Assembly (NCBI RefSeq): GCF_900104485.1
Contig: NZ_FMXQ01000001.1
Coordinates: 558,001 to 622,000, forward strand
Source: Bauldia litoralis
Lineage (GTDB): Bacteria > Pseudomonadota > Alphaproteobacteria > Rhizobiales > Kaistiaceae
Reading direction: 5' to 3'
Length of the DNA stretch: 64,000 nt
The notes under the pieces are model-generated. The model made no database searches, was not told where the DNA came from, and worked only from the letters and a program-made list of their open reading frames with translations. Below, piece after piece: positions 45,789-57,300 of the stretch. The translations under genes and the position numbers were made by a program. Position 1 is the stretch's first letter. Each line of letters opens with the position of its first letter.

Positions 45789-45963
45789 CCGGGAGAGAAT
45801 CTCCCTCCCCTCGCGGCTGGCGATCCTGTCTCCCCGGATTGCCGCCGCGACACTCGGCAGCGGCCGCCGGGCTTGCATCCGGCGGGCGCTCCGGGCTTAT
45901 TCTGGCGGAAGGAACGCTCCGGGCATGGCCTGACGCTGCCGGAGGCGAAGGGGAGGACTGAAA

Positions 45964-47919
<1,956 letters not shown>

Positions 47920-48037
47920 CGAGACGCGTGTGCTTTTTCTGACGAAACAATCCTAAGTAGATTAAACGCACGCCTCCCCTTGCCTGTCCCTCGCCGTTGC
48001 GATAGAGAATTTATTCCTATTCGCTCCGGATTCGCCC

Positions 48038-48538
48038 GTGATCGCGCATTGCACGGATTCTTTTTCCCAGGCCCCATCGGCGGTTCGCCGGTGGGCGATG
48101 GCGCCCGGTCTTGTTCTGGCGCTCTGCCTGCCGACGGCGGCTGGCGCGGCCGAGCGGATCGCGGGGCCGGTCGCGGCCACCGTGCTGCGGGTTGTCGACG
48201 GCGACACGCTGACCGTCGAGGCGACGATCTGGATCGGCCAGCGCATCACCGTCAGCGCCCGGATTCGCGGCATTGACACGCCGGAGCTTCGCGGCGATTG
48301 CCGACGCGAAAAGGCGATGGCCGAGGCAGCGCGCGCGGCGCTGGCCGACCTCGCCGACGCGCGGCCGGTAGTGCTGACCGCCGTCGAAAACGACAAATAT
48401 GCCGGCCGCGTCATCGCCGACGTGGCGACGGCCGACGGAATCGATCTTGGCGCCCACATGCTCGCCACCGGCCTCGCCCGCGCCTATGACGGCGGCGGCC
48501 GTGGCGGCTGGTGCGACATTGCCGGCCTCGACGACTGA
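48038..48538 (+). CDS. Secreted staphylococcal-nuclease-like (SNase/thermonuclease) protein
   Basis: The GTG at 48038 is preferred because it gives a full signal peptide with a basic region (SAVRRWAMAPGLVLALCLPTAAGA). ATG at 48098 is the alternative. The 166 residues include the SNase core: VLRVVDGDTLTVEA, ARIRGIDTPEL, the Glu-bearing RREKAMAEAAR and YAGRVIADV with the second catalytic Arg. It is a likely periplasmic or exported nuclease. Confidence 0.85.
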   Translation: MIAHCTDSFSQAPSAVRRWAMAPGLVLALCLPTAAGAAERIAGPVAATVLRVVDGDTLTVEATIWIGQRITVSARIRGIDTPELRGDCRREKAMAEAARAALADLADARPVVLTAVENDKYAGRVIADVATADGIDLGAHMLATGLARAYDGGGRGGWCDIAGLDD

Positions 48539-48600
48539 GCGGCGACGCACGCGTCGCGCCACGGCTTGACGCAGGTCCGCAACGGCATATGGTCGGCCCC

Positions 48601-48689
48601 GGTGATACGGGGTGCTCGTCCGCAAGGAGGGGCTGAGAAAATACCCGCCGAACCTGATCTGGATAATGCCAGCGCAGGGAGCCGTCACC
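48601..48689 (+). ncRNA. TPP riboswitch (THI element)
   Basis: The conserved blocks are in order: GGGGTGC at 48609, GGCTGAGA at 48631, ACCC at 48643, ACCTGATCTGGATAATGCC from 48652 and AGCGCAGGGA. The P1 stem can form between GGTGAT (48601-48606) and the complementary GTCACC (48684-48689). It binds thiamine pyrophosphate. The P1 3' strand overlaps a possible short hairpin followed by TTTTT at 48694-48699, so control by attenuation is plausible. The regulated gene is thiM, 64 bases downstream. Confidence 0.93.
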
Positions 48690-48752
48690 TCCGGCCTTGC
48701 GGTGTTTTTCCGCCTCGCCGGTCGCGGCTCCGCTGCCCAAGCGAGGAACGCC

Positions 48753-49544
48753 GTGAACAGACCCGACCTGACATCCGCCATCGACCGCCTGCGCACCCGC
48801 GGGCCGCTCGTCCACAACATCACCAACTATGTCGTCATGAACTCGACGGCCAATGCGCTGCTGGCCGTCGGCGCGTCGCCGGCGATGGTCCATGCCGAGG
48901 CGGAGGTCGCCGATTTCGCGCCGATCGCCCAGGCGCTGGTGATCAACATCGGCACGCTGTCGCCGCCCTGGGTGGCGGCGATGGAGAAGGCCGCGGAAGC
49001 CGCCAACGCCGCCGGCGTGCCGTGGATCCTCGACCCGGTCGCAACCGGCGCCACCGCCTACCGGACCGAGACGGCGACCCGGCTGGTGGCGCTGAAGCCG
49101 ACCATAATCCGCGGCAATGCCTCCGAGATCATGTCGCTGGCCGGTGAGGCCGGCGGCGCCCGGGGCGTCGACTCGACGCAAGGCTCCGACGCGGCGCAAG
49201 ACGCGGCGAAACGACTATCGCAGCAGAGCGGCGCGGTGGTCGCGGTGACCGGGGCGGTCGACTACGTCACCGACGGCGAGCGGATCGTCGGACTGGCCAA
49301 TGGCGACCCGATGCTCGCCCGCGTAACCGGCACCGGCTGCATGGCGACGGCGATCGTCGGCGCCTTTCTTGGCGCCGGGCTTGCGCCCTTCGACGCCTGC
49401 GCGGCGGGCCTGACGATGCTCGGCGTCGCAGCCGAGACCGCGATCGTCGGGGCCAAAGGGCCGGCGAGCTTCCAGGTGGCGCTGATCGACGCGCTCTACC
49501 GGCTCGACGACGCGGCGCTGGAAGAGGGCGTGCGCTGGGCATGA
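48753..49544 (+). CDS. thiM: Hydroxyethylthiazole kinase
   Basis: The start is GTG at 48753 (MNRPDLTSAIDRLRTRGPLVHNITNYV would start here; key part GPLVHNITNYVVMN), with GAGGAA upstream, giving 263 residues. The upstream open frame runs through the riboswitch and is not coding. ThiM signatures are VGASPAMVHAEAEVADF, DPVATGATAYRTE and the anion-hole TGTGCMATAIVGAF. It phosphorylates thiazole for thiamine salvage. Its stop overlaps the thiE ATG (ATGA). Confidence 0.94.
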   Translation: MNRPDLTSAIDRLRTRGPLVHNITNYVVMNSTANALLAVGASPAMVHAEAEVADFAPIAQALVINIGTLSPPWVAAMEKAAEAANAAGVPWILDPVATGATAYRTETATRLVALKPTIIRGNASEIMSLAGEAGGARGVDSTQGSDAAQDAAKRLSQQSGAVVAVTGAVDYVTDGERIVGLANGDPMLARVTGTGCMATAIVGAFLGAGLAPFDACAAGLTMLGVAAETAIVGAKGPASFQVALIDALYRLDDAALEEGVRWA

Positions 49545-50182
49545 GGCGGCTTCCCGACCTGACGCTGATGCTGGTCACCGACGCGGCGATGATGGCGCGG
49601 CGCGGGGTGGTGGAGACGTCGCTCGCCGCCGTCGCTGGCGGGGTCACGGTCGTCCAGCTTCGCGACAAGACGGCAAGCGACGAGAGCCTCACCGCGCTGG
49701 CGCGGGCGTTGCGGGAGAGCCTCGCGCCGCTCGGCGTGCCGCTGATCGTCAACGACCGCGTCAATGTGGCGATCGCGGCGGAGGCCGAGGGTCTGCATAT
49801 CGGCCAGGAGGACGGGTCTCCGGCCGAAGCCCGCGCCCGGATCGGGACGGAGATGATCCTCGGGTTGTCGGTGACAGGACCGGCCGATGTCGCCACCGTC
49901 GACCCGGCGGTGGTCGACTATGTCGGCCTCGGCCCGGTGATCGCGTCCGCCACCAAGGCCGACGCCGCGCCGCCGCTCGGCCTCGACGGGACCCGCGCGA
50001 TCGGCGCGACGCTCGGCCTGCCCTGGGTGGCGATCGGCGGCATCGACGTCGGCAACGCCGCCGCCATCATTGCGACCGGGGCCAGTGGGCTGGCGGTCGT
50101 CTCGGCGATCGCCGCAGCCGACGATCCCCGCGCGGCCGCGGCGGAGCTGCGAGCGGCGATACAGGAGGGACGTGTGGCATGA
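49541..50182 (+). CDS. thiE: Thiamine-phosphate synthase
   Basis: The 213-residue TIM-barrel enzyme has VQLRDKTASDESL, LIVNDRVNVAIAAEAEGLHIGQED (key NDRVNVA and GLHIGQ), GLSVTGPADV and YVGLGPVIASATK. It couples HMP-pyrophosphate and thiazole phosphate to thiamine monophosphate. It is translated with thiM through a four-base overlap. Confidence 0.94.
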   Translation: MRRLPDLTLMLVTDAAMMARRGVVETSLAAVAGGVTVVQLRDKTASDESLTALARALRESLAPLGVPLIVNDRVNVAIAAEAEGLHIGQEDGSPAEARARIGTEMILGLSVTGPADVATVDPAVVDYVGLGPVIASATKADAAPPLGLDGTRAIGATLGLPWVAIGGIDVGNAAAIIATGASGLAVVSAIAAADDPRAAAAELRAAIQEGRVA

Positions 50183-50230
50183 CCCAAAAGATAGCCAACC
50201 TGACTCGGCAAAGCGCGACGGTGTCACCGC

Positions 50231-50273
50231 CATCCCTCCCCGGACCGGGGAGGGGGGACCGCCGCGTAGCGGT
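50231..50273. repeat. GC-rich double hairpin repeat between thiE and thiD
   Basis: The perfect palindrome CCCTCCCCGG-A-CCGGGGAGGG at 50234-50254 is followed by a smaller hairpin, ACCGC/GCGGT (50258-50273). It lies in the 247-base gap between thiE and thiD, otherwise without a gene. It looks like a dispersed intergenic repeat of GC-rich alphaproteobacteria. No T-run follows, so it is not a standard terminator. Confidence 0.6.
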
Positions 50274-50429
50274 GGTGGGTGGGGTCCTCTCCCACATCCG
50301 ACACCGTGCCAGGCCTGCCGAACCCCACCTGGCTGCGGCCGGCTTCGCCGCCCGCAGCCACCCTCCCCGGTTCTGGGCGGGATTGGAGTGGGATGAAACG
50401 GTCGGGCATTGCCGACCGGGAGGCGGGGC

Positions 50430-51221
50430 ATGATCGCCAACGTCCTTTCGATTGCCGGCACCGACCCGACGGGCGGCGCGGGCATCCAGGCCGACCTCAA
50501 GACCTTCTCGGCGCTCGGCGCCTATGGCATGAGCGTGGTGACGGCGGTGGTCGCCCAGAACACGCAGGGCGTCCGCGCATTCGAAGCGCTGTCGCCCTCC
50601 TTCATCACCGCCCAGATCGACGCCGTCTTCGACGACGTGCGGGTCGACGCGGTGAAGATCGGCATGGTCGCCAATGCCGGGATTGCCGAGGCCATTGCCG
50701 CGGCGCTTCAACGCCACGAGGCGAAGCATGTCGTCCTCGATCCGGTGATGATCGCCAAGAGCGGCGACCGGCTGTTGTCGGAAGACGCGGTCGCGGCGGT
50801 GCGCGACCGGCTGGTGCCGCTGGCCGAGATCGTCACGCCGAACCTGCCGGAAGCCGCCGCCCTTCTCGATGCGGCGGGGCCGGCCGACCTTGCCGGGGCC
50901 ATCGAGATGGCCCGCGCGCTGAAGATCCTCGGGCCCGCCTCGGTCTTTCTCAAGGGCGGCCACGCCGAGGGGCCGGAGAGCATCGACGTCTATTTCGACG
51001 GCGAGACGATGGAGACATTTCGCGCCGCGCGGATCGCGACGAAGAACACCCACGGCACCGGCTGCACCCTGTCGGCGGCGATCGCCGCGCTGCTGCCGTC
51101 GATGCCGCGGCTGGAGGCGGTCGGCCGGGCCAAGACCTACCTGACCGGCGCGCTGGCGGCGGCCGACGACCTCGACGTCGGCTCCGGCCATGGCCCGCTT
51201 CACCACTTCTTCGACGTGTGA
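50430..51221 (+). CDS. thiD: Hydroxymethylpyrimidine (phosphomethylpyrimidine) kinase
   Basis: The start is ATG at 50430, with GGGAGGCGGGG upstream, giving 263 residues. ThiD signatures are IAGTDPTGGAGIQADLKTF, VLDPVMIAKSGDRLL, TPNLPEAAALL, FLKGGHAEG and NTHGTGCTLSAAIAA. It phosphorylates HMP to HMP-PP for ThiE. It completes the salvage set thiM-thiE-thiD. Confidence 0.95.
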   Translation: MIANVLSIAGTDPTGGAGIQADLKTFSALGAYGMSVVTAVVAQNTQGVRAFEALSPSFITAQIDAVFDDVRVDAVKIGMVANAGIAEAIAAALQRHEAKHVVLDPVMIAKSGDRLLSEDAVAAVRDRLVPLAEIVTPNLPEAAALLDAAGPADLAGAIEMARALKILGPASVFLKGGHAEGPESIDVYFDGETMETFRAARIATKNTHGTGCTLSAAIAALLPSMPRLEAVGRAKTYLTGALAAADDLDVGSGHGPLHHFFDV

Positions 51222-51309
51222 GAGCGCTGACGGAAATCCCGTACCGGCGGCGGCGGCAAGCTGCTATCATCACGATTGTTTCTCCTCATTGCACGTGGAG
51301 TTTCGGATC

Positions 51310-52611
51310 ATGACGATCGCCAGACTCTGCCTCGCGCTCGGCCTCCTGTTCCTGTCCGGCGGGCTTGCCGCACAGGCGGTGGCCGACGAGAAGCCGGCCG
51401 CCACCGCGGCGCAACTATTCGAGAGCGGCAAGTTCGCCGAAGCCGGGGCGATCTACGAAACGATCGTCGCCGGGAAGCCCGACGACTTTGACGCGACGCT
51501 GCAACTCGGCCGGATCGCCCTGCTCGCCAACCGGCTCGACGAGGCCGAGACGTGGCTGACAAAGGCGATCGCTCTGAAGCCGGATGACGACGCGAAAGTC
51601 ATGCTGGCCGAGGCCTATTACCGGCAGGACGATTTCGATCAGGCCGCGGCGGCGCTCCACGGCGTCGATGTCGCCAGCAACAAGCTGGTTGCGTCGCAAT
51701 ACCCGACGCTGAATGTCGCCAAGCTCGAGAGCTTCCACGGCCAGACGCCGTATAAACTGGAGGGCGACGGCCAGAGCACGGTGGTGAAATTCCTGCGGAC
51801 CGACCCGCTGCCGCTGGTCAGCGTCCGCGTCAATGGCGGCGACGAAGTCACCTTCTTCATCGACACCGGCGGTTCGGAGGTGGTCCTCGACAGCGACTTC
51901 GCCAGGGAACTCGGCATCCCCGACTTCGGCGCGATCCAGGGGACGTTTTCCGGCGGGCAGCAGGCCGCGGTCCACCAGGGGCGGATCGACTCGCTGACCC
52001 TCGGTGACTGGACGGTGAAGAACCTGCCGGTCGCGACCCTGGCGCTCCGCCAGCTCTCCGAAGGACTCGACGCCAAGCGGATCGACGGCATCGTCGGCAC
52101 GACGCTCTTCTACCACTTCCTTGCCACCCTCGACTTCCAGAAGGGCGAACTGGTGCTGCGCCGCAAGGACGCGAAGAGCCTCGCCGACTTCAAGGCATCG
52201 GCGGCGAACGCCACCGCCATCCCCTTCTGGATCGCCAGCGACCATTTCATGGTCGGCTGGGGCCAGGTCGAATCCCTGCCGCCGACGCTGCTTTTCGTCG
52301 ACACGGGCCTTGCCGGCGCCGGCGCCAAACTGGCGGAATCGGTGATCCGGGACGCCGGCATCAAGCTGGAGGAAGACAAGGCCGAGACCGGCGCCGGCGG
52401 CGGCGGCGACCTCAAGATCGTGCCCTATGTCGTCGATCGCCTTTCGTTCGGCGACGTTGTCGAGGAGGACGTCGCCGGCCTCTATGACGGGCCCTTCCCG
52501 TGGGAAACCATGTTCGGCTTTCACCTCGCCGGGATGGTCGGCCACGACTTCTTCCGGCCCTACGCGGTGACCTTCGACTTCGACGAAATGACGATTTACA
52601 TGCAGGAGTAG
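51310..52611 (+). CDS. Secreted TPR plus double-motif aspartyl protease family protein
   Basis: The start is ATG at 51310 (MTIARLCLALGLLFLSGGLA), giving 433 residues with a signal peptide. Residues 30-130 form TPR-like helices (AAQLFESGKFAEAGAIYETIV). A retropepsin-like domain follows, with FIDTGGSEVVLD (Asp185). A second DTG occurs at Asp331 in LLFVDTGLAGAGAKL. Two DTG motifs 146 residues apart resemble a duplicated, pepsin-like arrangement in one chain. Activity is not demonstrated. Confidence 0.8.
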   Translation: MTIARLCLALGLLFLSGGLAAQAVADEKPAATAAQLFESGKFAEAGAIYETIVAGKPDDFDATLQLGRIALLANRLDEAETWLTKAIALKPDDDAKVMLAEAYYRQDDFDQAAAALHGVDVASNKLVASQYPTLNVAKLESFHGQTPYKLEGDGQSTVVKFLRTDPLPLVSVRVNGGDEVTFFIDTGGSEVVLDSDFARELGIPDFGAIQGTFSGGQQAAVHQGRIDSLTLGDWTVKNLPVATLALRQLSEGLDAKRIDGIVGTTLFYHFLATLDFQKGELVLRRKDAKSLADFKASAANATAIPFWIASDHFMVGWGQVESLPPTLLFVDTGLAGAGAKLAESVIRDAGIKLEEDKAETGAGGGGDLKIVPYVVDRLSFGDVVEEDVAGLYDGPFPWETMFGFHLAGMVGHDFFRPYAVTFDFDEMTIYMQE

Positions 52612-52630
52612 CCGGGCGGACGGTCGACGG

Positions 52631-53425
52631 TCAGCCCGACTGGAGGCGCCGCAGCGCCTCGGCAGTCTTGGAATCAGCCGGGAAGAAGGATTCGATCGCG
52701 ATCTCGGAGAGGGTGACGTCGATCGGCGTCCCGAAGATGGTGGTCGTCGTCAGGAAGGAGAGCGTGCCGGCCTCCGTCTCGATCATCAGCGGGACGGCGA
52801 TTTCGTCAGCCATGGTCACGACGGTCGGCTGCCGCGCGCGCGGCGACGGATAGGCGGCGAGTTCCTCGAGCAGTTCCGCGAGCCCGCTGTCGGCGGTCGC
52901 CGCGACCTGGCGGTGCAACCGCTCGAGGACATGCGCCCGCCAGTCGGCAAGATTGACGATGCGCGGCGCGAGCCCATCCGGATGAAGGCTGATCCTCAGG
53001 ACGTTGGCCGGGGCCTCCAGCAGGGACGGCGCGACCCCGGCCAGCAGCGGCGCTATGGCGGCATTGGCCTGGAGCAGGGTCCAGTGACGATCGACCGCCA
53101 GCGCCGGATAGGGCTCCTGTGCCGTCAGCAGGCGGTCGATGGCCCGCCGCGCCCCGGCAAAGGCCTCGTCGGAGAGCGAGCGCTCCGAAAAGACAGGCGC
53201 GAAGCCGGCAGACACCAGCAGACGGTTGCGCTCGCGGATCGGGACCTGCAGTCGCTCGGCCAGGCGCAGGACCAGGTCGCGGGACGGGCGGGACCGGCCG
53301 GTTTCGAGAAAGCTCAGGTGCCGCGCCGACACCTCGGTGTCGAGCGCCAGGTCGAGCTGGCTCATCCGGCGGCGCTGCCGCCACGCGCGAATCTCGGTCC
53401 CGATCTCAAGCCGTGCGTTGTCCAT
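52631..53425 (-). CDS. XRE-family regulator with MmyB-like ligand-binding domain
   Basis: The start is the ATG at 53425 (MDNARLEIGTEIRAWRQRRR), giving 264 residues. The helix-turn-helix (residues 8-65) contains SQLDLALDTEVSARHLSFLETGRSRPS. The PAS-like MmyB ligand-binding domain (about 100-255) includes LAVDRHWTLLQANAAIAPLL. Such regulators often control a divergent gene. Here the neighbour is the SnoaL-like gene at 53540. Confidence 0.87.
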   Translation of the reverse strand: MDNARLEIGTEIRAWRQRRRMSQLDLALDTEVSARHLSFLETGRSRPSRDLVLRLAERLQVPIRERNRLLVSAGFAPVFSERSLSDEAFAGARRAIDRLLTAQEPYPALAVDRHWTLLQANAAIAPLLAGVAPSLLEAPANVLRISLHPDGLAPRIVNLADWRAHVLERLHRQVAATADSGLAELLEELAAYPSPRARQPTVVTMADEIAVPLMIETEAGTLSFLTTTTIFGTPIDVTLSEIAIESFFPADSKTAEALRRLQSG

Positions 53426-53539
53426 GCCCCACCTTAGGCGGCGACGAACGGCGCTGCCATTACCTGCGAGGTAATCGACCGCCGTCACCAAACGGAGAAT
53501 CCTGCCACGGTCAATTGGTCAAACCGTGGAGATGAATCG

Positions 53540-53908
53540 ATGACCGACCTCACTGCCCTCGCCGATCGCTACATCGCAATGTGGAACGAGAAGGACTCGG
53601 CCAGCCGAACCGCCCTGATCGCCGAAATCTGGAGCGAGGACGGATCCTACGTCGACCCGATGCTGAAGGGCGACGGCCGTGACGGGATCGACGAGATGGT
53701 CGGCCGCGTCCATGCCAAATACCCCGACCACGCGTTCCAGCGGACAAGCGCCCTCGATGCGCATAATGACCGCCTCCGGTTCAACTGGTCGCTCGCCGTT
53801 CCCAATGAGCCGCCAATGGTCAGCGGTATCGACTTCGGCGTCGTCGCCGACGGCAGGTTGCAGTCGATCACCGGCTTCTTCGAGCCGGCGGCGCAGGCGG
53901 AGGCCTGA
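53540..53908 (+). CDS. SnoaL/NTF2-like protein
   Basis: The 122-residue protein begins LTALADRYIAMWNEKDSASRTALIAEIWSEDGSYVDPML (key ALADRYIAMWNE and GSYVDPML), typical of the cone-shaped NTF2 fold. FNWSLAVPNEPP and a closing ITGFFE are also present. Members bind or isomerise small molecules. The function is unknown. It is divergent from the XRE regulator and 3 bases upstream of a membrane-protein gene. Confidence 0.8.
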   Translation: MTDLTALADRYIAMWNEKDSASRTALIAEIWSEDGSYVDPMLKGDGRDGIDEMVGRVHAKYPDHAFQRTSALDAHNDRLRFNWSLAVPNEPPMVSGIDFGVVADGRLQSITGFFEPAAQAEA

Positions 53909-53911
53909 GCG

Positions 53912-54313
53912 ATGACGACGCTACGTGCCTCTCCCCTGCTGCGCGGGGCGCTCATCGCCGATGCACTGGCAAGCGGCGCCATGGCGCTGCTGCTGATCGC
54001 CGGCGCCGGCCTCCTTGCCGAACTGCTGGGCATGGCGCCGGGCTTCCTGCGCGGTGTCGGGCTTTTCCTCGTCCCCTATGCGGCGTTCGTCGGCTATCTC
54101 GCCAGCCGGACGGTCCTGCCGGCGACGCTCACCTGGATCGTCATCATTGGCAATGGGCTGTGGGTCGTCGCCAGCATCGCGGTGCTTGCCGGCGGCATCC
54201 TGTCGCCGACAGCGCTCGGCGTCGCCTTCGTCCTCGCCCAGGCGGCGGCGGTCGGGGTCTTCGCCGAACTCCAGTACATGGGCAGCCGGCGGGCCACCTT
54301 GCGCACCGCCTGA
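53912..54313 (+). CDS. Small four-helix membrane protein
   Basis: The 133-residue protein has four hydrophobic segments: ALIADALASGAMALLLIAGAG, FLRGVGLFLVPYAAFVGYLA, LTWIVIIGNGLWVVASIAVLAGG and LGVAFVLAQAAAVGVFAELQY. The pattern resembles uncharacterised proteins often encoded beside SnoaL-like genes. It starts 3 bases after the preceding stop, so co-translation is likely. Confidence 0.75.
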   Translation: MTTLRASPLLRGALIADALASGAMALLLIAGAGLLAELLGMAPGFLRGVGLFLVPYAAFVGYLASRTVLPATLTWIVIIGNGLWVVASIAVLAGGILSPTALGVAFVLAQAAAVGVFAELQYMGSRRATLRTA

Positions 54314-54318
54314 AACGA

Positions 54319-54349
54319 CAAGGGGCCACGACGATGCCGCGGCCCCTTG
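54319..54349. terminator. Candidate bidirectional terminator
   Basis: The perfect 9-bp inverted repeat CAAGGGGCC/GGCCCCTTG has a 13-base loop and lies between the convergent membrane-protein and pyruvate-carboxylase genes. It lacks a T-run, so the strength is uncertain. Confidence 0.45.
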
Positions 54350-54374
54350 CTCGCAGGATCATGTGAGGCGCGGA

Positions 54375-57300
54375 TCAGTCCTCGTAGACGATCAGCAGGT
54401 CCTTGGCGTCGATCTGGCTGCCGGCGTGGATGAGGATTTCGCCGACCGTGCCGTCGCGCTCTGCGTGGAGGGCGGTTTCCATCTTCATTGCCTCGATCGA
54501 CAGCAGCACGTCGCCGGCCTTGACGGTCTGGCCGGTGCTGACCGCCAGCGTCGAGACGACGCCGGGCATCGGCGCGGCGACATGGAGGGCGTTGCCCTCC
54601 TCGGCCTTGCGCCGGATCACCACGTCGCTCGCCATGCGGTTCGGCACCTTGGCGACACGCGGCTGGCCGTTCATCTCGAAGAAGACGCGGACGAAGCCGT
54701 CCTCGTCGGTTTCGCCGATCGCCTGGTTGCGGATCACCAGCGTCTTGCCGCGCTCGATCTCGACGAGTATTTCCTCGCCGACGGGCAGGCCGTAGAAATA
54801 GACCGGCGTCGGCAGCACCGAGACCGGACCATAGGTGTCGGCGGCGGCGGCGAATTCGGTGAAGACCTTGGGATACATGATGTAGGAGGCGAGTTCGGTA
54901 TCCTCGACCGGACGGCCGATCTTCTCCTCGACCGCCTCGCGCTCGGCATCGAGGTCGGCCGGCGGGATCAGCGAGCCGGGACGGACGACGATCGGCTCGG
55001 CGCCCTTCAGCACCTTCTTCTGGATCGCCGCGGGCCAGCCGCCCGGCGGCTGACCAAGGTCGCCATGCATCATCTGGACGACCGATTCCGGGAAGGCGAT
55101 ATCCTTGGCCGGGTTGGCGACATCCTCGACGGTGAGATCGCCGGCGACCATCATCAGCGCCAGGTCGCCGACCACCTTGGACGACGGCGTCACCTTGACG
55201 ATGTCGCCGAACAGCATGTTGACCTCGGCATAGGTGCGTGCCACCTCGTGCCAGCGCTCCTCGAGGCCGAGCGAGCGGGCCTGCTCCTTGAGATTGGTGA
55301 ACTGGCCACCCGGCATCTCGTGGAGATAGACCTCGGAGGCGCCGAAGCGCAGATCGGATTCGAAGGCGCGATACTGGGCGCGCACCGCCTCGAAATAGAA
55401 GGATATCTGGCGGATCGCCGTGACGTCGAGGCCGGTCGCCCGATCGGTATCGTCGAGCGCCTCGACCAGCGAGCCGAGGCAGGGCTGCGAGGTCAGGCCG
55501 GACATCGAATCGATCGCCGCGTCGAAGGCGTCGACCCCGGCCGCGACCGCCGCGACCACCGAGGCGGCGGCGACGCCCGACGTGTCGTGCGTGTGGAAAT
55601 GGATCGGCAGGTCGGTCGCATCGCGCAGCGCCTGGACCAGCTTGGTCGCCGCCGCCGGCTTGAGCAGGCCGGCCATGTCCTTGATGCCGATGATATGGGC
55701 GCCGGCCGCCTCGAGCTGCTTGGCAAGATCGACATAGTAGTTGAGGCTGTACTTGGCCCGGTCGGGATCGAGGATGTCGCCGGTGTAGCAGAGCGCCCCC
55801 TCGCAGAGCTTGCCGGCCTCGCAGACCGCGTCCATCGAGACCCGCATATTCTCCACCCAGTTGAGGCAGTCGAAGACGCGGAAGAGATCGACGCCGGCGG
55901 AGGCGGCTTCCTTGACGAAGAAGCGGACCGCATTGTCGGGATAGTTGGTGTAGCCGACACCGTTGGCGCCGCGCAGGAGCATCTGCAGGAGGATGTTGGG
56001 CGCCCGCTCGCGGATCAGCGACAGCCGCTCCCACGGGTCCTCGGTCTGGAAGCGCATGGCGACATCGAAGGTCGCGCCGCCCCAGCATTCGAGCGACAGC
56101 AGGCCCGGCAGGGCGCTGGCATAGGCCTCGGCGGCGGCGGCAAGGTCGAAGGTCCGCATCCGGGTGGCGAGCAGCGACTGGTGGGCGTCGCGCATCGTCG
56201 TGTCGGTGACCAGGGCGCGCTTTTCGGCCCGCATCCACTTGGCGAAGGCTTCCGGACCGTCGCGGTCGAGGCGCTGCCGGGTGCCGTCGGCCGGAGCCTG
56301 ATCGAAGCGCGGCGCCGGCACGATGAGTCCCTCCTCCGGCGGCCGGATGCGGTCGCGGGTGTCGGGATGGCCGTTGACCGAGACGTCGGCGATATAGGTG
56401 AGGAGCTTCGTCGCCCGGTCGCGGCGCTTGACCGCCTCGAACAGTTCCGGCGTCTCGTCGATGAAGCGGGTGGTGTAGCTGGAATCGCGGAAGGCGGGGT
56501 GGCTGATGACGTTTTCGAGGAAGGCGAGGTTGGTCGCCACGCCACGGATGCGGAATTCGCGCAGCGCCCGGTCCATGCGCGAAATCGCCTCCTCCGGCGT
56601 CGGCGCCCAGGCGGTGACCTTTTCCAGCAACGGGTCGTAGAAGCGGGTGATGACCGCGCCGGAATAGGCGGTGCCGCCATCGAGGCGGATGCCGAAGCCG
56701 GTGGCCCCGCGATAGGCGGTGATGCGGCCGTAATCGGGGATGAAATTCTGCTCCGGATCCTCGGTGGTGATCCGGCACTGAAGGGCATTGCCGTTGAGGC
56801 GGATGTCCTTCTGGGCCGGCACGCCGGACCCCGGCTCGCCGATTGTCTTGCCCTCGGCGATATGGATCTGCGCCTTGACAATGTCGATGCCGGTCACCTC
56901 TTCGGTGACGGTATGCTCGACCTGGATGCGCGGATTGACCTCGATAAAATAGAAGGCGCCGGTATCGGAATCCATCAGGAATTCGACGGTGCCGGCGCCG
57001 TAGTAATCCGCGCCTTCGGCGAGCGTCACCGCATAGCCGGCTAGCTCGGCGCGCTGGGCATCGTCGAGATAGGGGGCGGGCGCGCGCTCGACGACCTTCT
57101 GGTGACGGCGCTGGACGGTGCAGTCGCGCTCGAAGAGATGGACGATGTTGCCGTGCTGGTCGGCAAGGATCTGCACCTCGACATGGCGGGCCCGCTCGAC
57201 CAGCTTTTCGAGATAGACCTCGTCGCGGCCGAAGGCGGCCTTGGCCTCGCGCCGGGCGGCGTCGATATCGTGGAGCAGCGTCGCCTCGTCGGGAATGACG

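Noticed and set aside
45791-45805. GGGAGA-GAA-TCTCCC hairpin after egtD as a terminator
   Set aside because: Only six base pairs and no T-run. It may be chance in GC-rich sequence.
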